Below are positions 45,919 through 53,666 of a stretch of 64,000 nt of DNA, in pieces. Positions within the stretch are counted from its first letter, which is position 1. Every line of letters starts with the position of its first letter. The DNA comes from Pelagerythrobacter marensis (GTDB lineage: Bacteria > Pseudomonadota > Alphaproteobacteria > Sphingomonadales > Sphingomonadaceae). A program made the position numbers and the translations under genes. The stretch lies in the NCBI RefSeq assembly GCF_001028625.1, contig NZ_CP011805.1, positions 434,001-498,000 of the forward strand, read 5' to 3'. The notes beneath the pieces were generated by a model. It searched no databases. It saw only the letters and a program-made list of their open reading frames with translations, and had not been told where the DNA came from.

Positions 45919-46214
45919 CAGATCACCCAGTTGCCGGCAGTGGGGTCGGCGGGTTTGAGCGTAAGGTCCGGGCGAACGGTGGGGCCGAGCGCGCGGATGC
46001 GGTCCTTGATATGGGCGGGCCGGACGCCGTCGGCGGTCTTCTCGCCCACGATCACGTAAGGGGCGTTGACGCGGCGGGCGGCCTCTTCGCGCAGGGCGAT
46101 GTCTTCCGCCTGCTCGCCCGCGTCGATCGCGTCTTCGACGTGGATCGACCAGTCGACCCCGGTCCACCACACGACGGCGCCGGTCTTCAGGTCGTTTCCG
46201 GTTACGATGTTCAT
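45918..46214 (-). CDS. DUF2849 protein
   Basis: Protein of 98 residues with the DUF2849 pattern: VTGNDLKTGAVVWWTGVDWS at the N-terminus and ALREEAARRVNAPYVI in the middle. It is found between cobA/cysG and cysI in alphaproteobacterial sulfate-assimilation operons; its biochemical role is unknown. It overlaps cobA by 4 nt and cysI by 1 nt, so strict co-expression is expected. Confidence 0.85.
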
Positions 46215-46969
46215 CGCGCCGCCTCCGCCGCCAGTGCGGCCACGTGTGCATCGCCGCGCGCGGCGACTTCGCCGATCACGATCAGTGCCGGGCTTTGCAC
46301 CCGTTCGCGTGCGACCAGATCGGGCAGGGCGGCCAGCGGACCGCGCAGCACGCGCATTTCGGCGCGGCAGGCGTTCTCGATCACGGCCAGCGGCATGTCG
46401 GGGGCGAGGCCATCGGCCATCAGCTTTTCCGCAATCTGCGGCGCGGTCTTGACGCCCATGTAGATCACCAGCGTCCGGCCCTTGCCTGCCAGGCCGGCCC
46501 AGTCCTGTTCCGAAAGCCCCTTGCACTGGCCTGCGACGAAGCTGACGACGCTGGCGGCGTCGCGGTGGGTCAGGGCGATCTGGCTTGCGGCGGCGGCGCC
46601 GTTGGCGGCGCTGATCCCGGGCACGACCTGCACCGGAATGCCGGCGGCGCGGCAGGCTTCCGCTTCTTCCCCACCGCGGCCGAAGATAAACGGATCGCCG
46701 CCCTTCAGCCGCACGACGTCGCGCCCCTTGCGCGCCTCGCGCACCAGCAGATCGCAGATCGCGTCTTGCGGCAAAGTGTGGCGGGCGCGGCGCTTTGCGA
46801 CCGAAACCAGCCGCGCGGACTGGGGGGCGAGGGCGAGTACGGCGGGATCGACCAGCCCATCGTGGACCACGATTTCGGCGCCCTGCAACAGGCGTGCGGC
46901 GCGCAGCGTCAACAGGTCCGGGTCGCCCGGGCCCGCGCCGACAAGATATACGGTTCCGACAGTATCCAT
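46211..46969 (-). CDS. cobA: Uroporphyrinogen-III C-methyltransferase
   Basis: Makes precorrin-2, the siroheme precursor needed by the CysI encoded two genes downstream. It has 252 residues. VYLVGAGPGDPDLLTLRA, VVRLKGGDPFIFGRGGEEAE and VVPGISAANGAAAASQIAL are SUMT hallmarks. The oxidase/ferrochelatase half of CysG is missing and would have to be encoded elsewhere. It starts the operon. The ATG at 46969 is preferred to an in-frame start 16 codons upstream that gives a non-conserved extension. Confidence 0.93.
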   Translation of the reverse strand: MDTVGTVYLVGAGPGDPDLLTLRAARLLQGAEIVVHDGLVDPAVLALAPQSARLVSVAKRRARHTLPQDAICDLLVREARKGRDVVRLKGGDPFIFGRGGEEAEACRAAGIPVQVVPGISAANGAAAASQIALTHRDAASVVSFVAGQCKGLSEQDWAGLAGKGRTLVIYMGVKTAPQIAEKLMADGLAPDMPLAVIENACRAEMRVLRGPLAALPDLVARERVQSPALIVIGEVAARGDAHVAALAAEAAR

Positions 46970-47068
46970 GCAGCGCAAGATGCGCCGGGCCGGCCGCCTG
47001 CGCCAACGAGAATGCATGTCAGTGCAGCTAGGATTGGTTTTGATAGCCGCGATAGCGGCACCGCAAGC

Positions 47069-48121
47069 CTAGCTTTCGCGCTTTTCGACCCTTTGTGAGA
47101 CCGCGGCGATAAGCTGTTCCAGCTGTTCGTTTCCACGCAGGTTGAGATCGCGCTGCGGGAAGGGGATTTCCACGTTGTGCTGCTGGAACTTGCGCCAGAT
47201 ATTCTTGAACACGTCGGACCGGACGTTGTTCACCCCTTCTTCCGGGTCGCTGATCCAGAACCGGACCTGGAAGTTGATCGAATTGTCGCCGAATTCCATC
47301 AGCCGAACGGCGGGCTCGGGCCATTCGAGCACGCGCGGGGTGCCGATCGTCGCTTCCAGCAGCAGCTTTTCCACCAGATCGATATCGCTGCCATAGGCCA
47401 CGCCCACCGGCGCCTTCACCCGCACATCGCGTGACGAGTAGGACCAGTTTTCGACCTGGTTCACCATCAGGTTCTCGTTCGGAATGAGGTATTCCTTGCG
47501 GTCGCGGGTGATGATCGAAATCGCGCGGATGCCGATCTTGCGGATCTGGCCGAAGCTTTCGTTGCCCGCCATGTCGGCCACGGCGATCACGTCGCCCGGC
47601 TTGATCGACCGGTCGGTCAGCAGGATGATCCCGGCAATCAGGTTGCCGAATGTCTTTTGCAGGCCGAACCCGATGGCGAGGCCGAAGGCACCGGAAAACA
47701 CCGCCAGCGCGGTCAGATCGATGCCCAGAATGTCGATCCCGATCAGGATCGCGACGGCCCAGATGGCGAGGGACACGACCTTTTCGGTCAGCAGCCGCTG
47801 CGTCGCATCGAACCGCGATACGCGCTTGATCGCCCCGCGCGCGATCCATACGCCGACCCGTGCGAGCAGATAGACGGCGGCGATCACCATCAGGACGACC
47901 AGCCCGCTCCAGACCGAAAAACGCGTATCGCCGATGGTGAAGCCCAGCGCGTCCAGCCGTTCGACGATCTCGCCCACGGTGATGCTGTGTTCGGCCACCG
48001 TGTCTTTCAACGATTCGGCGCCGACCACCGGCTCCTCGATCCCCGGCGTCGGCGTGGGCGAGGGGGCGGGCGAAGGCGGGGGCGTGCTGTCGGCTGGCGG
48101 GGTTACGGTCGGGGTGGTCAT
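47069..48121 (-). CDS. MscS family mechanosensitive ion channel
   Basis: Small-conductance-type channel of 350 residues. A Pro/Thr-rich N-terminus (1-30) is followed by three helices; the pore-lining helix is GAFGLAIGFGLQKTFGNLIA. The MscS beta domain (DRSIKPGDVIAV...SIITRDRKEYLIPNENLM) and the C-terminal domain come after. It releases solutes on hypo-osmotic shock. Its ATG overlaps the stop of the cystathionine beta-lyase gene by 4 nt, an unusual partner. Confidence 0.92.
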   Translation of the reverse strand: MTTPTVTPPADSTPPPSPAPSPTPTPGIEEPVVGAESLKDTVAEHSITVGEIVERLDALGFTIGDTRFSVWSGLVVLMVIAAVYLLARVGVWIARGAIKRVSRFDATQRLLTEKVVSLAIWAVAILIGIDILGIDLTALAVFSGAFGLAIGFGLQKTFGNLIAGIILLTDRSIKPGDVIAVADMAGNESFGQIRKIGIRAISIITRDRKEYLIPNENLMVNQVENWSYSSRDVRVKAPVGVAYGSDIDLVEKLLLEATIGTPRVLEWPEPAVRLMEFGDNSINFQVRFWISDPEEGVNNVRSDVFKNIWRKFQQHNVEIPFPQRDLNLRGNEQLEQLIAAVSQRVEKRES

Positions 48122-49326
48122 TTCTGCTCCATCTGGGCGAGTCCGCGGGCGAGATCCTCGATCAGGTCGGCGGGATCTTCCAGACCGATCGAAAGGCGCA
48201 CACCGCAGCGGTGGGCCGGGTCCCAGTGGGCCGGCGGCCAGGATGTGGCGGTGCGGATGGCGGCCGGGTCGATCGGCAGGGCCAGGCTTTCGTACCCGCC
48301 CCAGCTGAAGCCGATCCCGAACAGCGAAAGGCCATCGACGAAGCGTTCGGCCATCCGGGCGTCGTCAGCCGCGAAAATCACGCTGAACAGCCCGCAGCCG
48401 CCGGAAAAGTCGCGCCGCCACAGATCGTGGCCGGGCGAACCGGGGTGCATGGGGCAGAGCACGTGGGCGACTTCTGGCCGATCCGCCAGCCATTCGGCCA
48501 GCGCCAGGGCCGTGGCGCTCGTCCGTTCGAGCCGCAGGCCCATCGTGCGCAACCCACGCAGGGCCAGCGCGGCATCGTCGGGCGAGACGACCTGGCCCAG
48601 CGCCTGCGCGGTCTGGCGCAGGCGGCGATACCAGCGATCGCCCCCGCTTGCCGCACCCATCAACAGGTCGGAATGGCCGCCAACATGTTTGGTCAGGCTC
48701 ATGATCGAAATGTCGCATCCGCGTTCGAGCGCGGGGAAACCGATGGGGGAGGCCCAGGTGTTGTCGATCAGGCTGACCGCGCCCTTCTCGCGGGCCATGG
48801 CGGCCAGCGCGGGAACGTCGCAGACTTCCATCGTCAGGCTGCCGGGGTTTTCCAGCAGGACCGCTTTCGTCCGGTCGCAGAAGCGATCCGCAAAACCATC
48901 GATGTCGAGCGGATCGAAGAAGCGCGCCTCCACCCCCAGCCGGTGGAGCAGGCCGTTGGCCATGACCCGGCTCGGTTCGTAAGCGTTGTCGGTCACCAGC
49001 AGGACATCACCCGGCTTGAGAACGGCCAGCAGCGCGCCGGCAATCGCGGCAACACCGCTGGGATAGAGCACCGTGCCGGCCGCACCGGGCTCGATCGCCG
49101 TCAGCGCATCGGCCAGGGCCCATTGGGTCGGCGCGCCGCGGCGGCCGTAGAAGAACCGCCCATCCTCGTTCGCCGCGCCGCCATCCTTCAACGCCGCGGT
49201 ATCGGGATAGAGATGGGTGCTCGCCCGCCAGACGGGCGGGTTGACCACCGGGCCGGTCCACTCCGCACGCCGTCCGGCGGCGGTCAGTTGTGTATTGGTG
49301 CCTTTCGGCCCCCCGTCGGAATTCAC
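48118..49326 (-). CDS. metC: Cystathionine beta-lyase
   Basis: PLP enzyme of the Cys/Met-metabolism family, 402 residues; cleaves cystathionine to homocysteine. The PLP lysine is Lys213 (SLTKHVGGHSD); YGRRGAPTQWALADALTAIE and VLYPSGVAAI are typical of the MetC branch. Translation starts at GTG 49326, which overlaps the sseA stop (GTGA). The longer frame upstream runs into sseA. A gamma-lyase activity cannot be excluded. Confidence 0.9.
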   Translation of the reverse strand: MNSDGGPKGTNTQLTAAGRRAEWTGPVVNPPVWRASTHLYPDTAALKDGGAANEDGRFFYGRRGAPTQWALADALTAIEPGAAGTVLYPSGVAAIAGALLAVLKPGDVLLVTDNAYEPSRVMANGLLHRLGVEARFFDPLDIDGFADRFCDRTKAVLLENPGSLTMEVCDVPALAAMAREKGAVSLIDNTWASPIGFPALERGCDISIMSLTKHVGGHSDLLMGAASGGDRWYRRLRQTAQALGQVVSPDDAALALRGLRTMGLRLERTSATALALAEWLADRPEVAHVLCPMHPGSPGHDLWRRDFSGGCGLFSVIFAADDARMAERFVDGLSLFGIGFSWGGYESLALPIDPAAIRTATSWPPAHWDPAHRCGVRLSIGLEDPADLIEDLARGLAQMEQK

Positions 49327-50171
49327 TCGGCCGCTCCCGTTTCCTTGGGCGTATCGGGGTCGGCGCCCCATTCGCTCCAGCTGCCATCGTATAGCGCGAT
49401 GTCGCCCTTGCCCAACAGGGCGAGCGCGAACAGGACAACCGCCGCCGTCACGCCGCTGCCGCAGGTCGTCGCGACCGGCCGGTCCAGATCGACGCCCGCC
49501 GCGGCGAAGGCGGCGCGCAGGTCGCTGGGGGATTTGAAAGTGCCGTCGTCGTTCAGCAGCGCGCGGAAATGCAGGTTGCGCGCGCCGGGGATATGCCCGC
49601 CGGGCAGGCCGTGGACCGCATCCATCGTTTCGCCCGCGAACCGGGCCGCATCCCGAGCGTCCACCACCTGATCGCGGCGGCTTTGCAGGTTGGCGAGCAT
49701 ATCGGCCCTGGTCCTGAGCATGGCCGGGTCAGGCGCGGTCGCGTCCGGCTGCGGGGCGGAGGGGCAGGGCGGGGCTTCGCCGGTTTCCAGCGGTCGCCCC
49801 TCTGCCTTCCACTGGCCCAGTCCGCCATCGAGGATCGCGACATTGCCCCATTCGAACAGGCGAAAAATGAACCAGGCGCGGGCCGCGCTGCGCAAGGCGC
49901 TGTCATCGTAAAGCACGACCGGCCTATCCGCGCCGATGCCCAGGGTGGCAAGGCGCTGGGCAAATTGGTCGGCGCGAGGCACCGCCGCGGCTATGGGAGA
50001 GGTATCATCCTGAAATGTCGCAAGATCGAGGAAGCGCGCGCCGGGAATGTGGCCTTGCGCAAACTCCGCCCCGGCATCGCGCCCGGCACCGGGCAAATGC
50101 TTGCTGGCGTCGAGCACGACCACCGAACCGAGGTTCGCCGCCAGCCAGCCGGTCGAAACGAGAATGTCCAT
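49323..50171 (-). CDS. sseA: 3-mercaptopyruvate/thiosulfate sulfurtransferase
   Basis: Tandem-rhodanese protein of 282 residues. The N-terminal inactive domain includes HIPGARFLDL. The C-terminal domain repeats the pattern (GGHIPGARNLHFR) and carries catalytic Cys237 in the loop CGSGVTA, the form seen in mercaptopyruvate sulfurtransferases. The start is ATG 50171 (MDILVSTGWLAANLG); the upstream open frame crosses repeat sequence and is not coding. It is the first gene of the sseA-metC-mscS overlap chain. Confidence 0.92.
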   Translation of the reverse strand: MDILVSTGWLAANLGSVVVLDASKHLPGAGRDAGAEFAQGHIPGARFLDLATFQDDTSPIAAAVPRADQFAQRLATLGIGADRPVVLYDDSALRSAARAWFIFRLFEWGNVAILDGGLGQWKAEGRPLETGEAPPCPSAPQPDATAPDPAMLRTRADMLANLQSRRDQVVDARDAARFAGETMDAVHGLPGGHIPGARNLHFRALLNDDGTFKSPSDLRAAFAAAGVDLDRPVATTCGSGVTAAVVLFALALLGKGDIALYDGSWSEWGADPDTPKETGAAE

Positions 50172-50293
50172 GCGCAAACGGGTAGCGACGGCGACCCGCG
50201 CCGTCGAGGGGCAAGGCTGCTCGGTCCTCACGCAGGGGCGCTCGGGCCGCAAGCGGTGGTTGAGGGGCGGGGAAGCTGGCATCGGTGAACCAC

Positions 50294-50385
50294 CGTCACC
50301 CTGAACGTGTTTCAGAGCCCATTCCTCCTCCCGCGCTGTGGGTGCTGGGCGGCACAATGGATGCTGAATCAAGTTCAGCATGACG
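50294..50385. repeat. Inverted pair of 30-nt REP-like palindromes (family 1)
   Basis: Unit A (50294-50323, CGTCACCCTGAACGTGTTTC...) and unit B (50356-50385) are inverted imperfect copies, 32 nt apart. B contains a perfect 8-bp stem ATGCTGAA-TCAAG-TTCAGCAT (50361-50381). A has CTGAA/TTCAG arms. The paired layout is that of bacterial REP/BIME elements. Confidence 0.8.
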
Positions 50386-50415
50386 GGTAGAGCATCATGC
50401 TGCCCACACTTGCTC

Positions 50416-50488
50416 CCCCCGCGGAGGCGGGGGCCTCAAGCCGCAGGCGCTGTGCCCGATAGCCCCGAGACCCCCGCCTGCGCGGGGG
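50416..50488. repeat. Inverted pair of CCCCCGC-N4-GCGGGGG palindromes (family 2)
   Basis: CCCCCGC-GGAG-GCGGGGG at 50416-50433 and CCCCCGC-CTGC-GCGGGGG at 50471-50488, each followed or preceded by a CTC(A)AG-type flank in opposite orientation. The same family recurs at 51115-51186. Confidence 0.8.
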
Positions 50489-50523
50489 ATCGGAGGGGGC
50501 AGGCAGTTTTCGCGGGTAGTGAT

Positions 50524-50593
50524 CCCCTGCGAAAGCAGGGGTCCATGATGGCGGGCGCTGAGGCTGTGTCGGGGTTCCTGCTTTCGCAGGAAC
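50524..50593. repeat. Inverted pair of palindromes with GAAA/TTTC loops (family 3)
   Basis: CCCCTGC-GAAA-GCAGGGG (50524-50541) and GTTCCTGC-TTTC-GCAGGAAC (50574-50593). The loops are complementary, so the units are inverted copies of one element. Confidence 0.78.
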
Positions 50594-51114
50594 TCGCGGC
50601 GGGGCGGTCAGGGCCAGCCCACACCCGATCATCCGCTGGCGAGTGCGGACGGTTGCGCCGGGAGGGCAAGCGGACGGAATCGGCCGGTGCCGCCTGGGCA
50701 TCACAGGATTGCCACCTGGGCGTCACAGGGTTGCCTTGGTAACATCGTCGCGAGTGGCGGAAGGGGTTACGCACAACCTGCCGCACAGCCCTAAGAGGGA
50801 TGCAAGGCACGGAAGAGGGCCAGGGCTCGCGCTCACCCAATCCGTCTGGAACTCGGGTCCCTGTCGTTCGCGGTGTTGAGGGCCACCGCGACAAACGAAC
50901 ATGCCGTTCCAAAACTCCTCGCATCCCGGCACAGGGTGCTTTCTCTAGAAGGTCACTAGCTCCCCGAGGCACCGGCCGTATGGACGAAGCGGCCAGACGT
51001 GACGCGTACACGCTTCGACCCCGTCGCTTGAGCCAGTGTGGACTGGCCTTCACCACATAACCAAAACGGTTATAAATGTCAAGCCAAATGTGCCAATGTC
51101 CCCGCGGCACCGAT

Positions 51115-51186
51115 CCCCCGCGCAGGCGGGGGTCTCAGGCTACCTACCGCAGCGCCAGCGGCCTGAGGCCCCCGCCTGCGCGGGGG
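51115..51186. repeat. Second inverted pair of family-2 palindromes
   Basis: CCCCCGC-GCAG-GCGGGGG (51115-51132) and CCCCCGC-CTGC-GCGGGGG (51169-51186), bracketed by TCTCAGG and CCTGAGG on the inner sides. It lies 32 nt beyond the map2 stop and could also act as its transcription stop. Confidence 0.8.
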
Positions 51187-51217
51187 CGGCGGCTTGCGGG
51201 CCTCAGGCGGGGTAATC

Positions 51218-51979
51218 CTAAACCGTCTCGTCCTGTCTCAACGTCAGGACTTCGACCCCGTTGGATGTCACGGCGACGGTATGTTCGAACTGGGCGGAGA
51301 GTTTTCCGTCCCGGGTAACGACCGTCCAGCCGTCTTCTCGCGTGACGGTGCTGCGCGAGCCGAGGTTGACCATCGGTTCGATGGTGAAGGTCATCCCCTC
51401 GCGCAGTCGCAGCCCCCGGCCGGGGCGCCCGAAATTGAGGACTTGCGGCTCCTCGTGCATTTCGCGCCCGATGCCGTGGCCGCAGTATTCCTTGACCACC
51501 GAGCAGCCGTGTTTTTTGGCATGTTTCTCGATCGCGAAACCGACATCGCCAAGACTCGCCCCCGGCCGGACCTTGCGGATGCCGGCCCACATCGCCCCGC
51601 GCGCAACCGCCACCACCTTCCTTGCCTGCGGAGACGCTTCGCCGACGATATAGGTCTTGCTGGAATCGGCGATAAAACCGTTCTTTTCCAGTGTGATATC
51701 GAGATTGATGATATCGCCTTCGCCAACGATGTCCGCGGTCGACGGCACGCCGTGACAGACGACTTCGTTGATCGAACTGTTCAGGACATATTCGAAGCCA
51801 TATTGCCCCTGGCTGGCAGGGCGCGCGGCAAGATCGTCGCGAATGAACCGCTCGACAATGTCGTTGATCTGCATCGTCGACATGCCAGCAAGATCGAGCG
51901 TATCGAGCATCTCGAACACCGAGCCGAGCAGGCGGCCCGAAATACGCATCAGGGCGATTTCCTCTGCCGTTTTCACCAT
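51218..51979 (-). CDS. map: Type I methionine aminopeptidase (second copy, variant active-site loop)
   Basis: MetAP paralog of 253 residues. All metal ligands are present: Asp94 (INLDIT), Asp105, His168 (CGHGIG), Glu201 (IEPM) and Glu232 (QFEHT), plus His76. The loop around the second aspartate reads GFIADSSKTY instead of the usual HGDTS, a variant shared by a MetAP subgroup. The start ATG at 51979 lies 1 nt downstream of the stop of the ParD-like gene, so the two are an operon. The first MetAP at 5.1 kb has the canonical loop. Confidence 0.92.
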   Translation of the reverse strand: MVKTAEEIALMRISGRLLGSVFEMLDTLDLAGMSTMQINDIVERFIRDDLAARPASQGQYGFEYVLNSSINEVVCHGVPSTADIVGEGDIINLDITLEKNGFIADSSKTYIVGEASPQARKVVAVARGAMWAGIRKVRPGASLGDVGFAIEKHAKKHGCSVVKEYCGHGIGREMHEEPQVLNFGRPGRGLRLREGMTFTIEPMVNLGSRSTVTREDGWTVVTRDGKLSAQFEHTVAVTSNGVEVLTLRQDETV

Positions 51980-51980
51980 G

Positions 51981-52208
51981 TCAGGCGACCAGGCGGCTGT
52001 CGTCGTCGTCGCGGTCGTCGTCGCCATTCTCGCCAGCGGCGGCCAGTTGCTGCCTGACGATATCGTTGAACGAAAGGGTCGGGTTCGCCTCTGCAAGCCG
52101 GCCGATCTTCATCCAGAATTCGGCCTGAGCATTGATGGACCGGCACATTACCGCGCTGGCGGCACGTATCTGCTCGTGCAGCGCTTCATCGATTTTGACG
52201 AGTCCCAT
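51981..52208 (-). CDS. ParD-like antitoxin-family protein
   Basis: Small protein of 75 residues. MGLVKIDEALHEQIRAASAV followed by SINAQAEFWMKIGRLAE and NPTLSFNDIV matches the ParD_like family, which resembles ribbon-helix-helix antitoxins. The C-terminus is strongly acidic (NGDDDRDDDDSRLVA). No ParE-like toxin gene is adjacent; the partner gene is a methionine aminopeptidase, 1 nt downstream. The chosen ATG is at 52208; the frame is open upstream but lacks conservation. A good promoter lies just upstream. Confidence 0.82.
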   Translation of the reverse strand: MGLVKIDEALHEQIRAASAVMCRSINAQAEFWMKIGRLAEANPTLSFNDIVRQQLAAAGENGDDDRDDDDSRLVA

Positions 52209-52238
52209 GAATGTCCTTCTTCCGGCAAATATACGGTT

Positions 52239-52268
52239 CAGATACGTTTCATATATAGGTCCTGTCAA
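52239..52268 (-). promoter_or_regulatory. Predicted promoter of the parD-like/map2 operon with direct repeats
   Basis: On the minus strand, TTGACA (52263-52268), an 18-nt spacer and TATCTG (52239-52244). Two copies of CGTAT (ATACG at 52231-52235 and 52242-52246 on the plus strand), 11 nt apart, overlap and follow the -10 element, a typical place for autorepression by a small RHH protein. Confidence 0.5.
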
Positions 52269-52391
52269 TTCAGACATGGCGAGGCCCGCCAAAACCGCCG
52301 CTCCGGTTCAATTACCTGCCCGCCCGGTCTCTTTATTTTGCAACCCAATTGCGCCATCATCGTTACGGACTGGAAGCGAGAGGAGAGTTCC

Positions 52392-53666
52392 GTGCCCCAG
52401 CCCGAAGCCGTCCGCGTTCCGCAAGGGGCGGACCTGGCCGGCGAATTTCGCCGCACACGCCGGCTGACGGCCGCGCTTGCCGATCCGCTGTCCGACGCCG
52501 ATGCGACGATCCAGTCGATGGAAGACGCCTCGCCCGCCAAGTGGCATCTGGCGCACACGACCTGGTTCTGGGAAACCTTCCTCCTGCGTGACCATTGCGC
52601 CGATTATCGCCTCTATCGCGAAGACTGGCCCTTCCTGTTCAATTCCTATTACGAAGCCGAAGGCGCGCGGATCGGGCGGTTCAGCCGGGGAATGCTGTCG
52701 CGCCCGACCGTGGCCGAGATCTGCCAGTGGCGCGACCATGTCGATGCGGCGATGGCCCCGCTGCTGGACGATCCGGACTGCGCCGGGATGATCGCGCTGG
52801 GGATCGCGCACGAGCAGCAGCATCAGGAACTCCTGCTGACCGATATCAAGCACGCGCTGTTCCAGAACCCGCTCGGCCCCGCGATGTGGGATCGCGCGGC
52901 CCGTGCGGGCGAAGGGCAGGGCGAGGCCGCGGACGGCTGGCACAGTCATCCGGGCGGCATCGCGCTGATTGGCCACGACGGCGAAGGGTTCGCTTTCGAC
53001 AACGAGGGGCCGCGCCACCGCGTCCTGCTCGAACCCTTTGCCCTGGCCCGGCGGCTGGTGACCAATGCCGAGTGGGATGCCTTCATCGCCGATGGCGGCT
53101 ATCGCGATGCGCGGCTGTGGCTGTCCGACGGCTGGGCCTGGGTGAACGAGCACGGCATTTCCGCGCCGCTCTACTGGCACGAAGGCCGGGCCTTCACCCA
53201 CTGCGGCTGGCAGGATCGCGACCCCGCCGCGCCCGTCACCCATATTTCCTATTACGAGGCCGATGCTTTCGCGACCTGGGCGGGCGCGCGCCTGCCGACC
53301 GAGTTCGAATGGGAAGCGATCGCGCGCGGGCAGCACGTTGAAACCGCACCGGCGCACGATCCGGCAGGCGGCAACCAGCTCGATCATCCCGATGATTGGG
53401 GCGGGCCGCCGCTGCCCGGGGGCAGCGATGCCCTGTTCGGCGATTGCTGGCAGTTCACCCGCTCGGCCTATCTCCCCTATCCCCGCTTCGCGCCGTGCGA
53501 GGGGGCGGTGGGCGAATACAATGGCAAGTTCATGTCCGGCCAGTTCGTGCTGAAAGGCGCGAGCTGCGCCACGGTGCGTGGCCATTCGCGCGCCAGTTAC
53601 CGCAATTTCTTCTACCCGCACCAGCGCTGGCAGTTCACCGGCCTGCGGCTTGCAAAGGATATCTGA
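52392..53666 (+). CDS. egtB: Ergothioneine biosynthesis protein EgtB
   Basis: Non-heme iron sulfoxide synthase that joins hercynine with a thiol (gamma-glutamylcysteine or cysteine). It has 424 residues. The N-terminal DinB-like domain provides the iron histidines: WHLAHTTWFWE and HEQQHQE. The C-terminal FGE-sulfatase-like domain includes ISYYEADAFATWAGARLPTE and GNQLDHPDDWGGP. Translation starts at GTG 52392 behind AGGAGAG. Its stop overlaps the egtD ATG by 1 nt. Confidence 0.94.
   Translation: MPQPEAVRVPQGADLAGEFRRTRRLTAALADPLSDADATIQSMEDASPAKWHLAHTTWFWETFLLRDHCADYRLYREDWPFLFNSYYEAEGARIGRFSRGMLSRPTVAEICQWRDHVDAAMAPLLDDPDCAGMIALGIAHEQQHQELLLTDIKHALFQNPLGPAMWDRAARAGEGQGEAADGWHSHPGGIALIGHDGEGFAFDNEGPRHRVLLEPFALARRLVTNAEWDAFIADGGYRDARLWLSDGWAWVNEHGISAPLYWHEGRAFTHCGWQDRDPAAPVTHISYYEADAFATWAGARLPTEFEWEAIARGQHVETAPAHDPAGGNQLDHPDDWGGPPLPGGSDALFGDCWQFTRSAYLPYPRFAPCEGAVGEYNGKFMSGQFVLKGASCATVRGHSRASYRNFFYPHQRWQFTGLRLAKDI

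Larger units (their letters stand above)
50172..51217. other. 1-kb non-coding region with paired palindromes
   Basis: Longest gene-free stretch in the window, between map2 (minus, ends 51218) and sseA (minus, starts 50171). It contains four inverted pairs of short palindromes (listed separately). The part between 50594 and 51114 has no recognisable gene, no palindrome family member, an imperfect 17-nt direct repeat (50698-50714 and 50720-50736, 22-nt period) and an A/T-rich end (51055-51090). The sseA promoter is probably close to 50172-50290. Confidence 0.75.

Noticed and set aside
46970..47068. GATAGC direct repeat and GCCGC-GATA-GCGGC hairpin before cobA
   Set aside because: Short and without match to a known CysB or terminator pattern; not reported as a site.
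50436..51110. Minus-strand open frame of 224 codons in the palindrome region
   Set aside because: It reads through the family-2 and family-3 palindromes, giving repeat-derived peptides such as MDPCFRRGSL and SPAQAGVSG, has no domain and lacks a ribosome-binding site. Not called as a gene.
50294..51186. CRISPR-like array
   Set aside because: Repeats are palindromes of three different families in inverted pairs with unequal spacing, without cas genes.
51981..52208. Classical ParDE toxin-antitoxin locus
   Set aside because: No ParE/RelE-type toxin is adjacent; the partner is a methionine aminopeptidase. Reported as a separate observation instead.
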